Below, in pieces: positions 13,371-21,845 of a stretch of 35,844 nucleotides of DNA. Position numbers and translations under genes: made by a program. The DNA is from [Mycobacterium] manitobense (GTDB lineage Bacteria; Actinomycetota; Actinomycetes; Mycobacteriales; Mycobacteriaceae): assembly GCF_025821665.1 (NCBI RefSeq), contig NZ_JACKSJ010000231.1:1-35844 (forward strand). Direction: 5' to 3'. Each line of letters begins with the position of its first letter. Position 1 is the first letter of the stretch. The notes under the pieces are model-generated. The model did no database searches. It saw nothing but the letters and a program-made list of their open reading frames with translations, and was not told the origin of the DNA.

Positions 13371-14807
13371 GTGGCAGAAACTACGCCCGACGACATCTTC
13401 AAGACCATCAAGGACGAGGGTGTCGAGTACGTCGACATCCGGTTCTGCGATCTTCCCGGCGTCGTCCAGCACTTCTCGATCCCGGCGTCGGCATTCGACG
13501 AGAGCGTTTTCGAAGACGGGCTGGCGTTCGACGGTTCCTCGGTGCGTGGCTTCCAGTCCATTCACGAATCGGACATGATGCTGCTGCCCGATCCCGAGAC
13601 CGCGCGCATCGACCCGTTCCGCGCCGCCAAGACGCTGAACATGAACTTCTTCGTGCACGATCCGTTCACCCGTGAGGCCTACTCGCGCGATCCGCGCAAC
13701 GTGGCCCGCAAGGCGGAGAACTACCTGGCCAGCACCGGCATCGCCGACACCTGCTTCTTCGGCGCCGAGGCAGAGTTCTACATCTTCGACTCGGTCAGCT
13801 TCGATTCGCGGATCAACGGCACCTTCTACGAGGTCGACTCCGAGTCGGGCTGGTGGAACACCGGTGAGCCCCTCGAGGCGGACGGCAGCCCCAACCGCGG
13901 CTATAAGGTGCGGCCCAAGGGCGGCTACTTCCCCGTGGCGCCGTACGACCACTACGTCGACCTGCGCGACCAGATGGCCACCAACCTGCAGAACGCCGGG
14001 TTCGTGCTGGAGCGCGGTCACCACGAGGTGGGCACCGCCGGTCAGGCCGAGATCAACTACAAGTTCAACACGCTGCTGCACGCGGCCGATGACGTGCTGC
14101 TGTTCAAGTACATCATCAAGAACACCGCGTGGCAGGGCGGCAAGACGGTGACGTTCATGCCCAAGCCGCTGTTCGGTGACAACGGCTCCGGTATGCACGC
14201 CCACCAGTCGCTGTGGAAGGACGGCCAGCCGCTGTTCCACGACGAGTCCGGCTACGCCGGCCTGTCGGACCTGGCCCGCCACTACATCGGCGGCATCCTG
14301 CACCACGCGCCGTCGCTGCTGGCGTTCACCAACCCGACGGTGAACTCCTACAAGCGTCTGGTGCCGGGCTACGAGGCGCCGATCAACCTGGTGTACAGCC
14401 AGCGCAACCGCTCGGCGTGTGTGCGTATCCCGATCACCGGCAACAACCCGAAGGCCAAGCGCCTCGAGTTCCGTTGCCCGGACAGCTCGGGCAACCCGTA
14501 CCTGGCGTTCGCGGCGATGCTGATGGCCGGCATCGACGGCATCAAGCGCAAGCTGGAGCCGCAGGCCCCGATCGACAAGGACCTCTACGAGCTGCCGCCG
14601 GACGAGGCCGCCAGCATCCCGCAGGCGCCGACGTCGCTGTCGGCGGTGATCGACCGGCTCGAGGAGGATCACGAATACCTCACCGAGGGTGGCGTGTTCA
14701 CCGAGGACCTGATCGAGACCTGGATCTCCTACAAGCGGGAGAACGAGATCATGCCGGTGCAGATCCGTCCGCACCCGTACGAGTTCGCGCTGTACTACGA
14801 CGTGTAG
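13371..14807 (+). CDS. glnA1: Glutamine synthetase GlnA1 (type I, adenylylated form)
   Basis: The enzyme makes glutamine from glutamate, ammonia and ATP; it is a dodecamer in the cytosol, and in pathogenic mycobacteria part of it is exported. It has 478 residues, as in M. tuberculosis. The N-terminal beta-grasp domain has DGSSVRGFQSIHESDM. The ATP/metal motifs are FGAEAEFYIFD, GHHEVGTAGQAEINYKF and NPTVNSYKRLVPGYEAP. The adenylylation site is Y406 in DKDLYELPP, the target of GlnE encoded 7 kb away. The GTG at 13371 is preceded by GAAGGAGAG; the open frame upstream is leader. A GlnR-like box lies in the promoter and a strong terminator follows the gene. Confidence 0.98.
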   Translation: MAETTPDDIFKTIKDEGVEYVDIRFCDLPGVVQHFSIPASAFDESVFEDGLAFDGSSVRGFQSIHESDMMLLPDPETARIDPFRAAKTLNMNFFVHDPFTREAYSRDPRNVARKAENYLASTGIADTCFFGAEAEFYIFDSVSFDSRINGTFYEVDSESGWWNTGEPLEADGSPNRGYKVRPKGGYFPVAPYDHYVDLRDQMATNLQNAGFVLERGHHEVGTAGQAEINYKFNTLLHAADDVLLFKYIIKNTAWQGGKTVTFMPKPLFGDNGSGMHAHQSLWKDGQPLFHDESGYAGLSDLARHYIGGILHHAPSLLAFTNPTVNSYKRLVPGYEAPINLVYSQRNRSACVRIPITGNNPKAKRLEFRCPDSSGNPYLAFAAMLMAGIDGIKRKLEPQAPIDKDLYELPPDEAASIPQAPTSLSAVIDRLEEDHEYLTEGGVFTEDLIETWISYKRENEIMPVQIRPHPYEFALYYDV

Positions 14808-14821
14808 ACCCTCGCGCGCCG

Positions 14822-14863
14822 AAGGGCCGGGTGGTTCCCCAGTGTGGGGGCCACCCGGCCCTT
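14822..14863 (+). terminator. Intrinsic terminator after glnA1
   Basis: AAGGGCCGGGTGG pairs with CCACCCGGCCCTT, extended inward by a C-run and G-run around an AGTGT loop. The stem is about 14 bp or longer, almost all GC, and ends in TTT. It starts 15 bp after the glnA1 stop and separates it from dtd. Confidence 0.9.
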
Positions 14864-14889
14864 TCGCATTGACGGGGAAGGATGGGGGC

Positions 14890-15321
14890 ATGCGAGTACT
14901 GGTGCAGCGCGTGTCGTCGGCGAGCGTCGAGGTCGACGGCGAGGTGGTCGGCGAGATCGCGCCGGCCGGGCAGGGGCTGCTGGCACTGGTCGGCGTGACG
15001 CACGACGACGACGAGGACAAGGCGCGCCGGATGGCCGAGAAGCTCTGGCAGCTGCGGATACTCGACGAGGAGCGGTCGGCGTCGGACGTCGGTGCCCCGA
15101 TCCTGGTGGTCAGTCAGTTCACGCTGTACGCCAACACGGTCAAGGGCAGGCGGCCGAGCTGGAATCTGGCGGCCCCCCGGCCGGTCGCCGAACCGCTGGT
15201 CTCCGTCTTCGCCGCGGCGTTGCAGGCGCTGGGAGCCGAGGTGGCGACCGGAGTTTTCGGTGCGGACATGAAAGTGCAACTGGTGAACGACGGCCCGGTA
15301 ACAGTCATGTTGGAGCTGTGA
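14890..15321 (+). CDS. dtd: D-aminoacyl-tRNA deacylase
   Basis: Dtd hydrolyses D-amino acids (and mischarged glycine) from tRNA, a proofreading step. The protein has 143 residues, close to the family's usual 145. It starts MRVLVQRVSSASVEVDGEVV. The SQFTLYA motif is at about residues 77-83, and the Gly-cisPro motif is in NDGPVTV near the C-terminus. The usual loop motif after SQFTLYA is present in a divergent form (NTVKGRRPSW). GGGGAAGGATGGGGG lies just before the ATG. I recall dtd elsewhere (Rv1897c) in M. tuberculosis, so its place next to glnA1 is a local difference. Confidence 0.94.
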   Translation: MRVLVQRVSSASVEVDGEVVGEIAPAGQGLLALVGVTHDDDEDKARRMAEKLWQLRILDEERSASDVGAPILVVSQFTLYANTVKGRRPSWNLAAPRPVAEPLVSVFAAALQALGAEVATGVFGADMKVQLVNDGPVTVMLEL

Positions 15322-15341
15322 GAAAGCTGACCGCCTCGGCG

Positions 15342-15347
15342 TAAGGT
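15342..15347 (+). promoter_or_regulatory. Putative -10 element for leaderless doxX-like gene
   Basis: TAAGGT ends six bases (TCTCCC) before the ATG at 15354. There is no ribosome site in the 32-bp gap after dtd. Confidence 0.5.
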
Positions 15348-15353
15348 TCTCCC

Positions 15354-15908
15354 ATGGCGACCAATCTCGATTCCCGACTTGCGAGCTACTCCTCCCCCCT
15401 ACTGAGCGTTTTCCGCATCGTCTTCGGATTGATGTTCACGCTGCACGGCGCGATCAAGTTGTTCGGCTGGCCGCTGGGCACGGCGATACCGGTCGGCTCC
15501 TGGCCGGGATGGTGGGCCGGGCTCATCGAGCTCGTGACCGGCCTGCTGATCCTGGTCGGGTTCTTCACCCGCATCGCGGCCTTCATCGCCTCGGGTGAGA
15601 TGGCGGTGGCCTACTTCTGGGCGCACTGGCCGCCGCTCGACGGCCCGGCGAAGAGCTTCTGGCCGTTCGACGCGCAGATCGGCGGCAACGGCGGCGAGTC
15701 CGCGCTGCTCTACTGCTTCGCGTTTCTGGCGATCGCCGGCCTCGGCGCCGGCGCCTGGTCGGTCGATGCGCGACGGCGTGTCGGCGGCGGTTCCGGTGTG
15801 CGGCGCGGGCGGGTGGTCACCGGCACCGCCGCACCCGCAGGCACTCCGGCGGCCGCACCCGTGCGGCGCGGCGGCCTGCTCAGCCGCTTCCGCCGTAACC
15901 GGTACTGA
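15354..15908 (+). CDS. DoxX-family membrane protein
   Basis: This 184-residue protein has four predicted membrane helices: about 17-37 (LLSVFRIVFGLMFTLHGAIK), 52-70, 72-92 and 118-135. The LHGAIKLFGWP motif after the first helix and the GLIELVTGLLILVGFFTR stretch are typical of DoxX/SURF4-like proteins. In M. tuberculosis one DoxX protein works with SodA and SseA in a membrane-associated oxidoreductase complex; no such partners are next to this copy. The C-terminal tail (about 140-184) is basic and Ala/Gly/Pro-rich and probably cytosolic. The stop codon directly touches that of the convergent surface-protein gene (15908/15909). Confidence 0.88.
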   Translation: MATNLDSRLASYSSPLLSVFRIVFGLMFTLHGAIKLFGWPLGTAIPVGSWPGWWAGLIELVTGLLILVGFFTRIAAFIASGEMAVAYFWAHWPPLDGPAKSFWPFDAQIGGNGGESALLYCFAFLAIAGLGAGAWSVDARRRVGGGSGVRRGRVVTGTAAPAGTPAAAPVRRGGLLSRFRRNRY

Positions 15909-18900
15909 CTACAGGTTCGTCGCCTCGTCGGCGAACGTCACGACGGAGATCGTTCCCGCGCGGTCCACGACGTACGCGGCGCTGCCGTCGGGGGCGAACA
16001 GGATCCGCTGTGGGTACTCGCCGAGGATCGGCTCCCCGACCTTGATCCCGGGCAGTACGGTCCCGGTTGCGGCGTCGATGACCGTCACTGAGGCGTCCGT
16101 CGGGTTGGTGACGTAGATCCGTGTGCCGTCCGGGCTCACCGCGATGTCGGAGCTCGTAAGACTCGAATACGCGGTCGGAGTGGTCGAGATGTCGGCTGCC
16201 AGCGTCGATGCCGTGCCGCCGGAGATCTTCACTACCGAGGTCGACGTCAGCTGAGGATTGACCTGTTGCGTCACAACGACGTACGCGGTTCCGCTGACTT
16301 TATCGACGGCGACTCCGACGGGCCTGCCCCCCGTCACCGGCACTGTGCTCGCGGTACCACCGCTGATCACTGTGACGGTGCTGTCGGAGTAATTGGTGAC
16401 GTAGACGGTGCCGTCGTTCGCGACGGCACCTTCGGCATAACGCTCGTCGTCGCCGTTGAAGTTCTCGACGACATAGGAACCGACTTCCTGGTTGCCGCTG
16501 GTGAGGTCGACGACGGATACCTCGAGGGTCGATGTCCCCACGCTCGGGTCGTAGATCCTGTTGAGCACGATGGCGTAGACGCTGCTGCCGTCGTCTTCGG
16601 CGAACAGGCTCACCGGCTGGCCGTCGCCGAATGTGATCGGCGTGCCTGCTGCGCCGCTGTTGTAGACGGCGACAGTTCCGGTGGCATCGTTGAGCACGTA
16701 GGTGTTCCCGTTGTCGTCCACCGCGACGTCGTCGGCATGCGGGTTGACCGCGTTCGAGTAACTGCCGGTTTCGTCACGCAGGATGATCGGCTTTCCGGTA
16801 CCGCCGACGTCGACCAGTTCCACGGTGTAGCCGGCTTGCGGATCAGCGATGTTGCCGGGCCGCAGAACGATGAGGCGCAGTCTGCCGTCGGGCCCTAGCG
16901 TGGCTCCCCGTAGCAGGGCGAAACCGTCGACGGGGTCCCGCGTCTCGGTGACTGCGGCCTCCGCCGGGCTGACCGTGACCGTGACGTCGGTCGAGTCGGT
17001 CCGCTGCCCGTCGCTGACGGTGATGACGAACGTCTCGGTGATCGGGTCGTCACTGGCGTACGCGTCCAGACGGGCCTGGCCGTCCGGGGTGTAGGTGACG
17101 GTGTAGCTGCCGTCGGCGTTCGGGGTCACCTTCACCCGCCCGTTCGCGGGTTGGGTGACGAGGACGCTGAGCGCGTCGCCGTCGACATCCGTGGCGCGCA
17201 CGATGACCGGGACCGCACCGGAGTTCGGGTTGGCGCCCTGCACGCTCGTAGACGTGATCGCCGGTGCCGAGGGGTTCTCACCCGCGAAGAAGGACACGAC
17301 AGTCAGCTGGTTGTTCAGGGTGCCCCCGGCTGCGGGCGACACGAGGTACTGATCGGTGAGGTAGATGTGATCTTCGGTGGCCACCACGTAGTCGAACGGC
17401 TGCCCGTCGGGGCTGCCGTCGGTGGCGGTGGTCAGCACGAACTGGCGGGAACTCGTGTCGATGATCGAAAGGTTGTCGGCGCCTGCGACATAGGCCAGGC
17501 TGCCGTCGGGGCTGAAGGCGACGCCGGTCGGCAGCGCTCCGACGGGCACGGTGGCGACCACGGTGTCTGTCGCGGTGTCGATGATGGATACCGAGTTGGT
17601 GGTGGCGTTGACGACGTAGAGGTCGGAGTGGGTGGCGCCGGCCGGAGTCTTGAAGATGCCGTAGGGAGCGGCGCCGACCTGGATCGGCGCCCCGACCGGC
17701 TGGCCGTACCCCGCGGTGCCCTGCCTGACGTCGAAGACGCGGACGTTACCCGCGCCGACGTCCGTGACGTACAACTTGTCGCCGGCGACGACCAGTCCCG
17801 ACGGGGTGTTGACTCCGGCGAGTGCGATCTGCCGGCTCTGCAGAACCTTCCCGTAGCCGTCGGCGTCGGCGGGGTCGATGTTGACGACGGAGACCGTCCG
17901 GTCGTTGTTGAGCATGTACAGCCGAGTGCCGGTGTCGTTGACGGCCAGGCTCTGGGGAAGGAAGTTCGTCTGCTTGCCGGTCTGGATCGTGTCGATGGCA
18001 GCCGTCGACGGGTCGACGTCGACTTGGGTGTAGTTCTCGCTCGGGTCGTCCGCGTCGATCTCGAACACCCGCAGCGTGCCGCCGCTCTCGCTGACATAGA
18101 GTCGGCCGCCCGATGCCACCATGCTGACGGCGTTGCCGGTGACAATGGGATTGGTGCCGGCCGCAATCGGATCCGTGTCGATGACCGTGTTCGTGGTGGT
18201 GTCGATGACGGTGATCGTGCTGTCGCGGTTGCTCAGCACGAACAGCCGGTCACCGTAGAGCACTGGCGACAGCGGTGCCGTGCCGACGGTGATCGCATCG
18301 TTCTCGGTTCGCAGGCGCGCCTGGGTGATCGGCACGGTGATCGTGAACGTCTGCGCGTCAGTCCCTTCGCCCACCGTGATCGTGACGGTGTCTGTGGTGG
18401 GCGCCAGCGCGGCGGCCGCGAGGGTGTTGGTGGATCGCATGCCGCGGAACGCAGTGAGCGACCGGAAGGTCTGCGGCGCGGGCGGCTCCGCCGTGTAGCC
18501 GCCCACCCGGATGTTTGCATCGGGTACGTACTCAACAGTGAACTTGCGGGTGACCGTGTCGTATCCGGTGATCGTCGCCGTGCCGTAGGCGGTGTCGATC
18601 CGCCTGCCGATGTAGTCGTCGAGGTTGTTGCGGACCAGCTCGTCATTTTCCTCGGACAGCGGACCGACGGGCGTCGTCGCTTTACCGGTGACCGGATCGA
18701 CGACCGTGTCGGGATCGACCGTCCCGGCTCCCGGTTGGACCGTGACGGTGATGGTCTGCGTCGTGGCCGTGTGTCCGCCGTCGGGACGGAATAAGGCTGC
18801 CAGACCGTGCAGGTGCCGCCCGTCGTCGGCGTCGCTGACGGTGACGGTGAAGCTGTCGGTGAAAGGCTCTGTCCCGTTGGCGTTCCACGTCGTCGGCGGC

Positions 18901-19964
18901 GTGTACGTCCAATTGCCCTCGTCGTCGACGACCACGGTGCCACCCTGTGCGCCGTCACTGTCCGTGTACGTGAACTCGTCGCTGTCGTCGTCGTTCACGT
19001 CCACCGAACCGGTGACCACCGGAAGTCCCGAGGTGGGGTCTATCGATTGGCCCTGGGTGGAGGAGGTGATGGTCGGCGAATCGTTGAGCAAGCTCGTCTG
19101 CACCTGCCGGCGCACCCACGCGAGCACGCCCCACAGCACCGGATTCTGCGGCGCCGGTTGGCCGGGGGCACCGGCGCCGAGGAACGGGGCCAACGCGGCT
19201 GACAGCACGCGCGTCACCACGCTCAGTGGCGCTCGGACCGGTGCGGTGATCCGCTGCTGCTCGACGGACGTGATTCCGCTGACGATCGAGGCCTGCTGCT
19301 GCGGTCCCGCAACGGAATCGAGGCCGGCGGTGACCGTTTCGGGCACGCGCTGTATCGCGCCGTCCAGGGTCGTCGCCGTTGGCCGGTTCTCGGTGATCGC
19401 GGCGCTCACGCGGCGGGAGAACACTTGTGGCCCTGGTGTTCTGGTCGCAGATTGCGTCGCCGTGGAGGCGGGCAGCGCCGCGTCGGAAGGGGCCGCCGCC
19501 GAGCCGTTCGTCGCCGAACTCTGCGGAGCACCGGCTCCTTCGACCGGGTCGGACGGGTCGGGCGCCACCGGCTTGGTGCGGGTCGGCCGCACCCCGAGGC
19601 GCTGCGTCGAGGTGATCGCCTCACCGGAACTCTTCGCCACGTCCGTGACGATCTTTCGCACTGCGTCCGTTGCTCGCTCGATGCGCTTCTCGATGCGCTT
19701 CTCGATCGCGTCGCGCTTCTCCTTCGCCGAGGTCGGCGCGTCATCCTGGCTCTCGTCCGACGTGTCGGTCTCGCTCTTCGACGAGGCCGCGGGTCCCGAG
19801 TCGGTCGACGTCGACGTCTCATCCGCCCACGCGACACCGGGAGTGCTGGCCACCGCGACCCCGACGCCGAGCGCGACGGCGAGCGCACCGACCCGGCCGA
19901 CGTACCTGGCGTACATCGTCGGTGATGCGGTGTACCCGGTAGTGCGTCGCTTCACGGCGTCCAC
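15909..19964 (-). CDS. Large secreted repeat protein with beta-propeller (YVTN/YncE-like) and Ig/cadherin-like domains
   Basis: It has 1351 residues from the GTG at 19964, chosen for AGGGGAG just upstream; a GTG at 20003 has no ribosome site. Residues 1-47 are a long signal peptide (VGRVGALAVALGVGVAVAS, predicted cleavage after AWA). Then come an acidic Ser/Thr/Asp stretch, a short charged helix with EKRIEKRIERA, and a Pro/Ala-rich segment to about 290. An Ig/VCBS-like domain is at about 310-400. A first propeller lies at about 570-840 with repeats such as SIIDTATDTVVATVPVG and GVAFSPDGSLAYVAG. A second Ig-like domain is at about 905-1000, and a second propeller runs from about 1020 to the end. 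No C-terminal anchor is visible. The function is unknown; adhesion or cell-wall interaction is a guess. Confidence 0.88.
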   Translation of the reverse strand: MDAVKRRTTGYTASPTMYARYVGRVGALAVALGVGVAVASTPGVAWADETSTSTDSGPAASSKSETDTSDESQDDAPTSAKEKRDAIEKRIEKRIERATDAVRKIVTDVAKSSGEAITSTQRLGVRPTRTKPVAPDPSDPVEGAGAPQSSATNGSAAAPSDAALPASTATQSATRTPGPQVFSRRVSAAITENRPTATTLDGAIQRVPETVTAGLDSVAGPQQQASIVSGITSVEQQRITAPVRAPLSVVTRVLSAALAPFLGAGAPGQPAPQNPVLWGVLAWVRRQVQTSLLNDSPTITSSTQGQSIDPTSGLPVVTGSVDVNDDDSDEFTYTDSDGAQGGTVVVDDEGNWTYTPPTTWNANGTEPFTDSFTVTVSDADDGRHLHGLAALFRPDGGHTATTQTITVTVQPGAGTVDPDTVVDPVTGKATTPVGPLSEENDELVRNNLDDYIGRRIDTAYGTATITGYDTVTRKFTVEYVPDANIRVGGYTAEPPAPQTFRSLTAFRGMRSTNTLAAAALAPTTDTVTITVGEGTDAQTFTITVPITQARLRTENDAITVGTAPLSPVLYGDRLFVLSNRDSTITVIDTTTNTVIDTDPIAAGTNPIVTGNAVSMVASGGRLYVSESGGTLRVFEIDADDPSENYTQVDVDPSTAAIDTIQTGKQTNFLPQSLAVNDTGTRLYMLNNDRTVSVVNIDPADADGYGKVLQSRQIALAGVNTPSGLVVAGDKLYVTDVGAGNVRVFDVRQGTAGYGQPVGAPIQVGAAPYGIFKTPAGATHSDLYVVNATTNSVSIIDTATDTVVATVPVGALPTGVAFSPDGSLAYVAGADNLSIIDTSSRQFVLTTATDGSPDGQPFDYVVATEDHIYLTDQYLVSPAAGGTLNNQLTVVSFFAGENPSAPAITSTSVQGANPNSGAVPVIVRATDVDGDALSVLVTQPANGRVKVTPNADGSYTVTYTPDGQARLDAYASDDPITETFVITVSDGQRTDSTDVTVTVSPAEAAVTETRDPVDGFALLRGATLGPDGRLRLIVLRPGNIADPQAGYTVELVDVGGTGKPIILRDETGSYSNAVNPHADDVAVDDNGNTYVLNDATGTVAVYNSGAAGTPITFGDGQPVSLFAEDDGSSVYAIVLNRIYDPSVGTSTLEVSVVDLTSGNQEVGSYVVENFNGDDERYAEGAVANDGTVYVTNYSDSTVTVISGGTASTVPVTGGRPVGVAVDKVSGTAYVVVTQQVNPQLTSTSVVKISGGTASTLAADISTTPTAYSSLTSSDIAVSPDGTRIYVTNPTDASVTVIDAATGTVLPGIKVGEPILGEYPQRILFAPDGSAAYVVDRAGTISVVTFADEATNL

Positions 19965-20357
19965 GGTGCTCCCCTCAGTCGCCTTCGGGCTTTGTGGACG
20001 CACCGGTTGGTGTTCTCAGCTTGCTCTCAGGATCAGACGGAGCGTACGGCGTCGATGCCGCCGCACCTAGCCCTTACGGGCAGCTCCCGGACCGTGTCTT
20101 CGCGTTGTCAATGACTTTGCCGTCATCGGCGAGCGACACGCCCGGCGAAAGTCCTGCTGAGAAGCATCGCGGTGTCGACCTGACAGATGGTGAACCGCTA
20201 ACTATTCGATTCGCGGGCAGAAAGCCGAGGTCAAGATCGTTCTTTCGCCAGCTGGAGATCGCGCGAGCAACATCCGGCTCGCGCGCGGCACGTACCGCGC
20301 CGAGATATTCGGTGACAGCTTTGCATCGTTGCTGCACGATTAATCGCGGAGCACTGG
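19965..20357. other. 393-bp region without a convincing gene (leader of the surface-protein gene)
   Basis: The region lies between the start of the surface-protein gene and the stop of the LLM oxidoreductase gene, both on the minus strand. It is less GC-rich than its surroundings, especially 20130-20260. An 87-codon minus-strand frame (20074-20337) shows no recognisable domain. TTGACA on the minus strand (20111 to 20106) matches a -35 element, but I find no good -10 at the right distance. The long untranslated space suggests a promoter and a structured 5' leader; I do not recognise a known riboswitch class. Confidence 0.6.
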
Positions 20358-21218
20358 CTAGCAGTCGAGCCCGAGGTCATTGCGGAACCGCTTCATTCCG
20401 TCGACCTTCTCGGCGAGTGACGCCTGCGGGCCGGCATAGAACATCCACGGCATCGTGACGATCCCGGTGATGCCCGCGGCCTCGGCCCGCGCATAGTGCT
20501 CGGGGGTGAACGCGTCGGTGAGCGGGGTCAGGACGGTGAAGCCGTCCATCGACAACCCGTTGTCCGCGCGCAGTGCACGCAGCTTGTCCACCGAAGCGAT
20601 GGCGCGTTCGGTCGAGATCAGGTCACCGATCCAGCCGTCGTGCCGGGCCGCCCGCCGCAGCGCGATGTCACTCAGTCCCCCGACATAGATCGGGATGTGA
20701 GGCGGCGTCGGTTCCATCTCCAGCCGTGGCGCCGAATAGAACTCACCAGTGAACTCGTTCCACCCCGGCTGCCACAACGTCCGGAACAGCTCGAGCATCT
20801 CGTCGGTACGCTTGCCGCGCCGGTCGAACCGCTGCCCCATCAGCGTGAACTCTTCTTCGCACCAGCCCACCCCGACACCGAGTTCCACCCGCCCGTCGGC
20901 CAGATAGGCCGCCGTACCGATCGCCTTGGCCGCCGAATACGGATCGCGCATCGCCGGGATGTAGACCGTCGTGACGAAGCGCAGCCGTTCGGTGACCGAC
21001 GCCAGCGCGCCCACCAGCACCCACGGATCCGGCCAGTGGGTGAACGGCTTCCACCGCCTGCTGCCGTCGTGGGTGTAGGGGTACGGCGTCTTCAGCGTCT
21101 CTAGATTCACGACGTGGTCGGGGATCCCCATGCCGTCATAGCCCAGTTCATCAGCAGCCTTGGCGATCTCGATGATCTCGCGAGACTCCAGGAATGCCGA
21201 GCTGACGTAGAACCTCAC
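20358..21218 (-). CDS. LLM-class F420-dependent oxidoreductase
   Basis: This 286-residue TIM-barrel enzyme belongs to the luciferase-like superfamily, whose mycobacterial members mostly use coenzyme F420. Landmarks are the N-terminal barrel strand FYVSSAFLESREIIEIAKAA, the region GMGIPDHVVN, the VTTVYIPAMRDPYSAAKAIG helix, and GRVELGVGVGWCEEEF, a hallmark of the TIGR03619-like group. The substrate is unknown. The GTG at 21218 overlaps the stop of the upstream thioesterase gene (GTGA), so the pair is translationally coupled. It is the last gene of the glnA2-glnE-thioesterase-LLM run. Confidence 0.9.
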   Translation of the reverse strand: MRFYVSSAFLESREIIEIAKAADELGYDGMGIPDHVVNLETLKTPYPYTHDGSRRWKPFTHWPDPWVLVGALASVTERLRFVTTVYIPAMRDPYSAAKAIGTAAYLADGRVELGVGVGWCEEEFTLMGQRFDRRGKRTDEMLELFRTLWQPGWNEFTGEFYSAPRLEMEPTPPHIPIYVGGLSDIALRRAARHDGWIGDLISTERAIASVDKLRALRADNGLSMDGFTVLTPLTDAFTPEHYARAEAAGITGIVTMPWMFYAGPQASLAEKVDGMKRFRNDLGLDC

Positions 21219-21844
21219 CCGGCTTCCCGTGCCCAGGCCGGCATGATGAACACCCCTTCGGCCTCGACGGTCACGCCCTCGGCGTCGCGCAGTTCGCCGC
21301 GGGCGTAGGTCTTGAACCCGTCCACCCGGTCGACCCACGCCTCGGCACGCAGCGCCCCCAGCGGTGTGCCGCGCAGATACTTCAACGTGATGGTCCCGGT
21401 GAACAAGGGTTTGGTCAGGCCGTCGCTGGCCACCTCGCCGAGGATCTGGTCCAGCACCAGCGCGCAGACGCCGCCGTGCACCCACCCCGGCGGCCCCTCG
21501 TACGGCGCGCCCAACGAGAACTCGCTCCAGCAGCGTCCGTCCGCGTCCTGCTCGATCATCAGCGGCGGCGCCATCGCATTGCGGATGCCCACCACCGGAT
21601 TCGCCCACACCACCGGGCGTCCCGTGTCGGCGTGCCGCATCCGCGGCGTCTGGTCGCGTTCCCGCCCTTCGAGCATCGCACTGACCGCGTCGATCGCCCG
21701 GCGTGCCGCGACGACGGTGTCGTCGTCCACCCCGGTGCGGATGCTCGCCTCGATGAGTCGGCGCACCGACTGCGTCAGCGGCTCGTGCAGGGCACGCAGC
21801 CGGTCGTGCTCCTCCGCACTCATCGACTCGAAGAAGAAATCCAC
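21215..21844 (-). CDS. PaaI-like hotdog-fold thioesterase
   Basis: The protein has 209 residues. A helical N-terminal half (about 1-75) precedes a hotdog domain of the 4HBT/PaaI type with YEGPPGWVHGGVCALVLDQ (about residues 115-133), where the HGG turn and following Asp are the usual active-site region, and then TGTITLKYLRGTPLG. Such enzymes hydrolyse acyl-CoA thioesters; the specific substrate is unknown. The GTG start lies one base after the glnE stop, and an alternative ATG seven codons in is possible. Coupling to the LLM oxidoreductase suggests both act on the same acyl-CoA or lipid-derived compound, which is inference. Confidence 0.88.
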   Translation of the reverse strand: MDFFFESMSAEEHDRLRALHEPLTQSVRRLIEASIRTGVDDDTVVAARRAIDAVSAMLEGRERDQTPRMRHADTGRPVVWANPVVGIRNAMAPPLMIEQDADGRCWSEFSLGAPYEGPPGWVHGGVCALVLDQILGEVASDGLTKPLFTGTITLKYLRGTPLGALRAEAWVDRVDGFKTYARGELRDAEGVTVEAEGVFIMPAWAREAG

Positions 21845-21845
21845 G

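Noticed and set aside
20074..20337. Minus-strand 87-codon frame in the gap before the surface-protein gene
   Set aside because: There is no recognisable domain, its composition is unlike the neighbouring proteins, and there is no ribosome site. A real small protein cannot be fully excluded.
19965..20357. Possible riboswitch in the surface-protein leader
   Set aside because: I could not match any conserved core of a known class (for example c-di-AMP, cobalamin or glycine).
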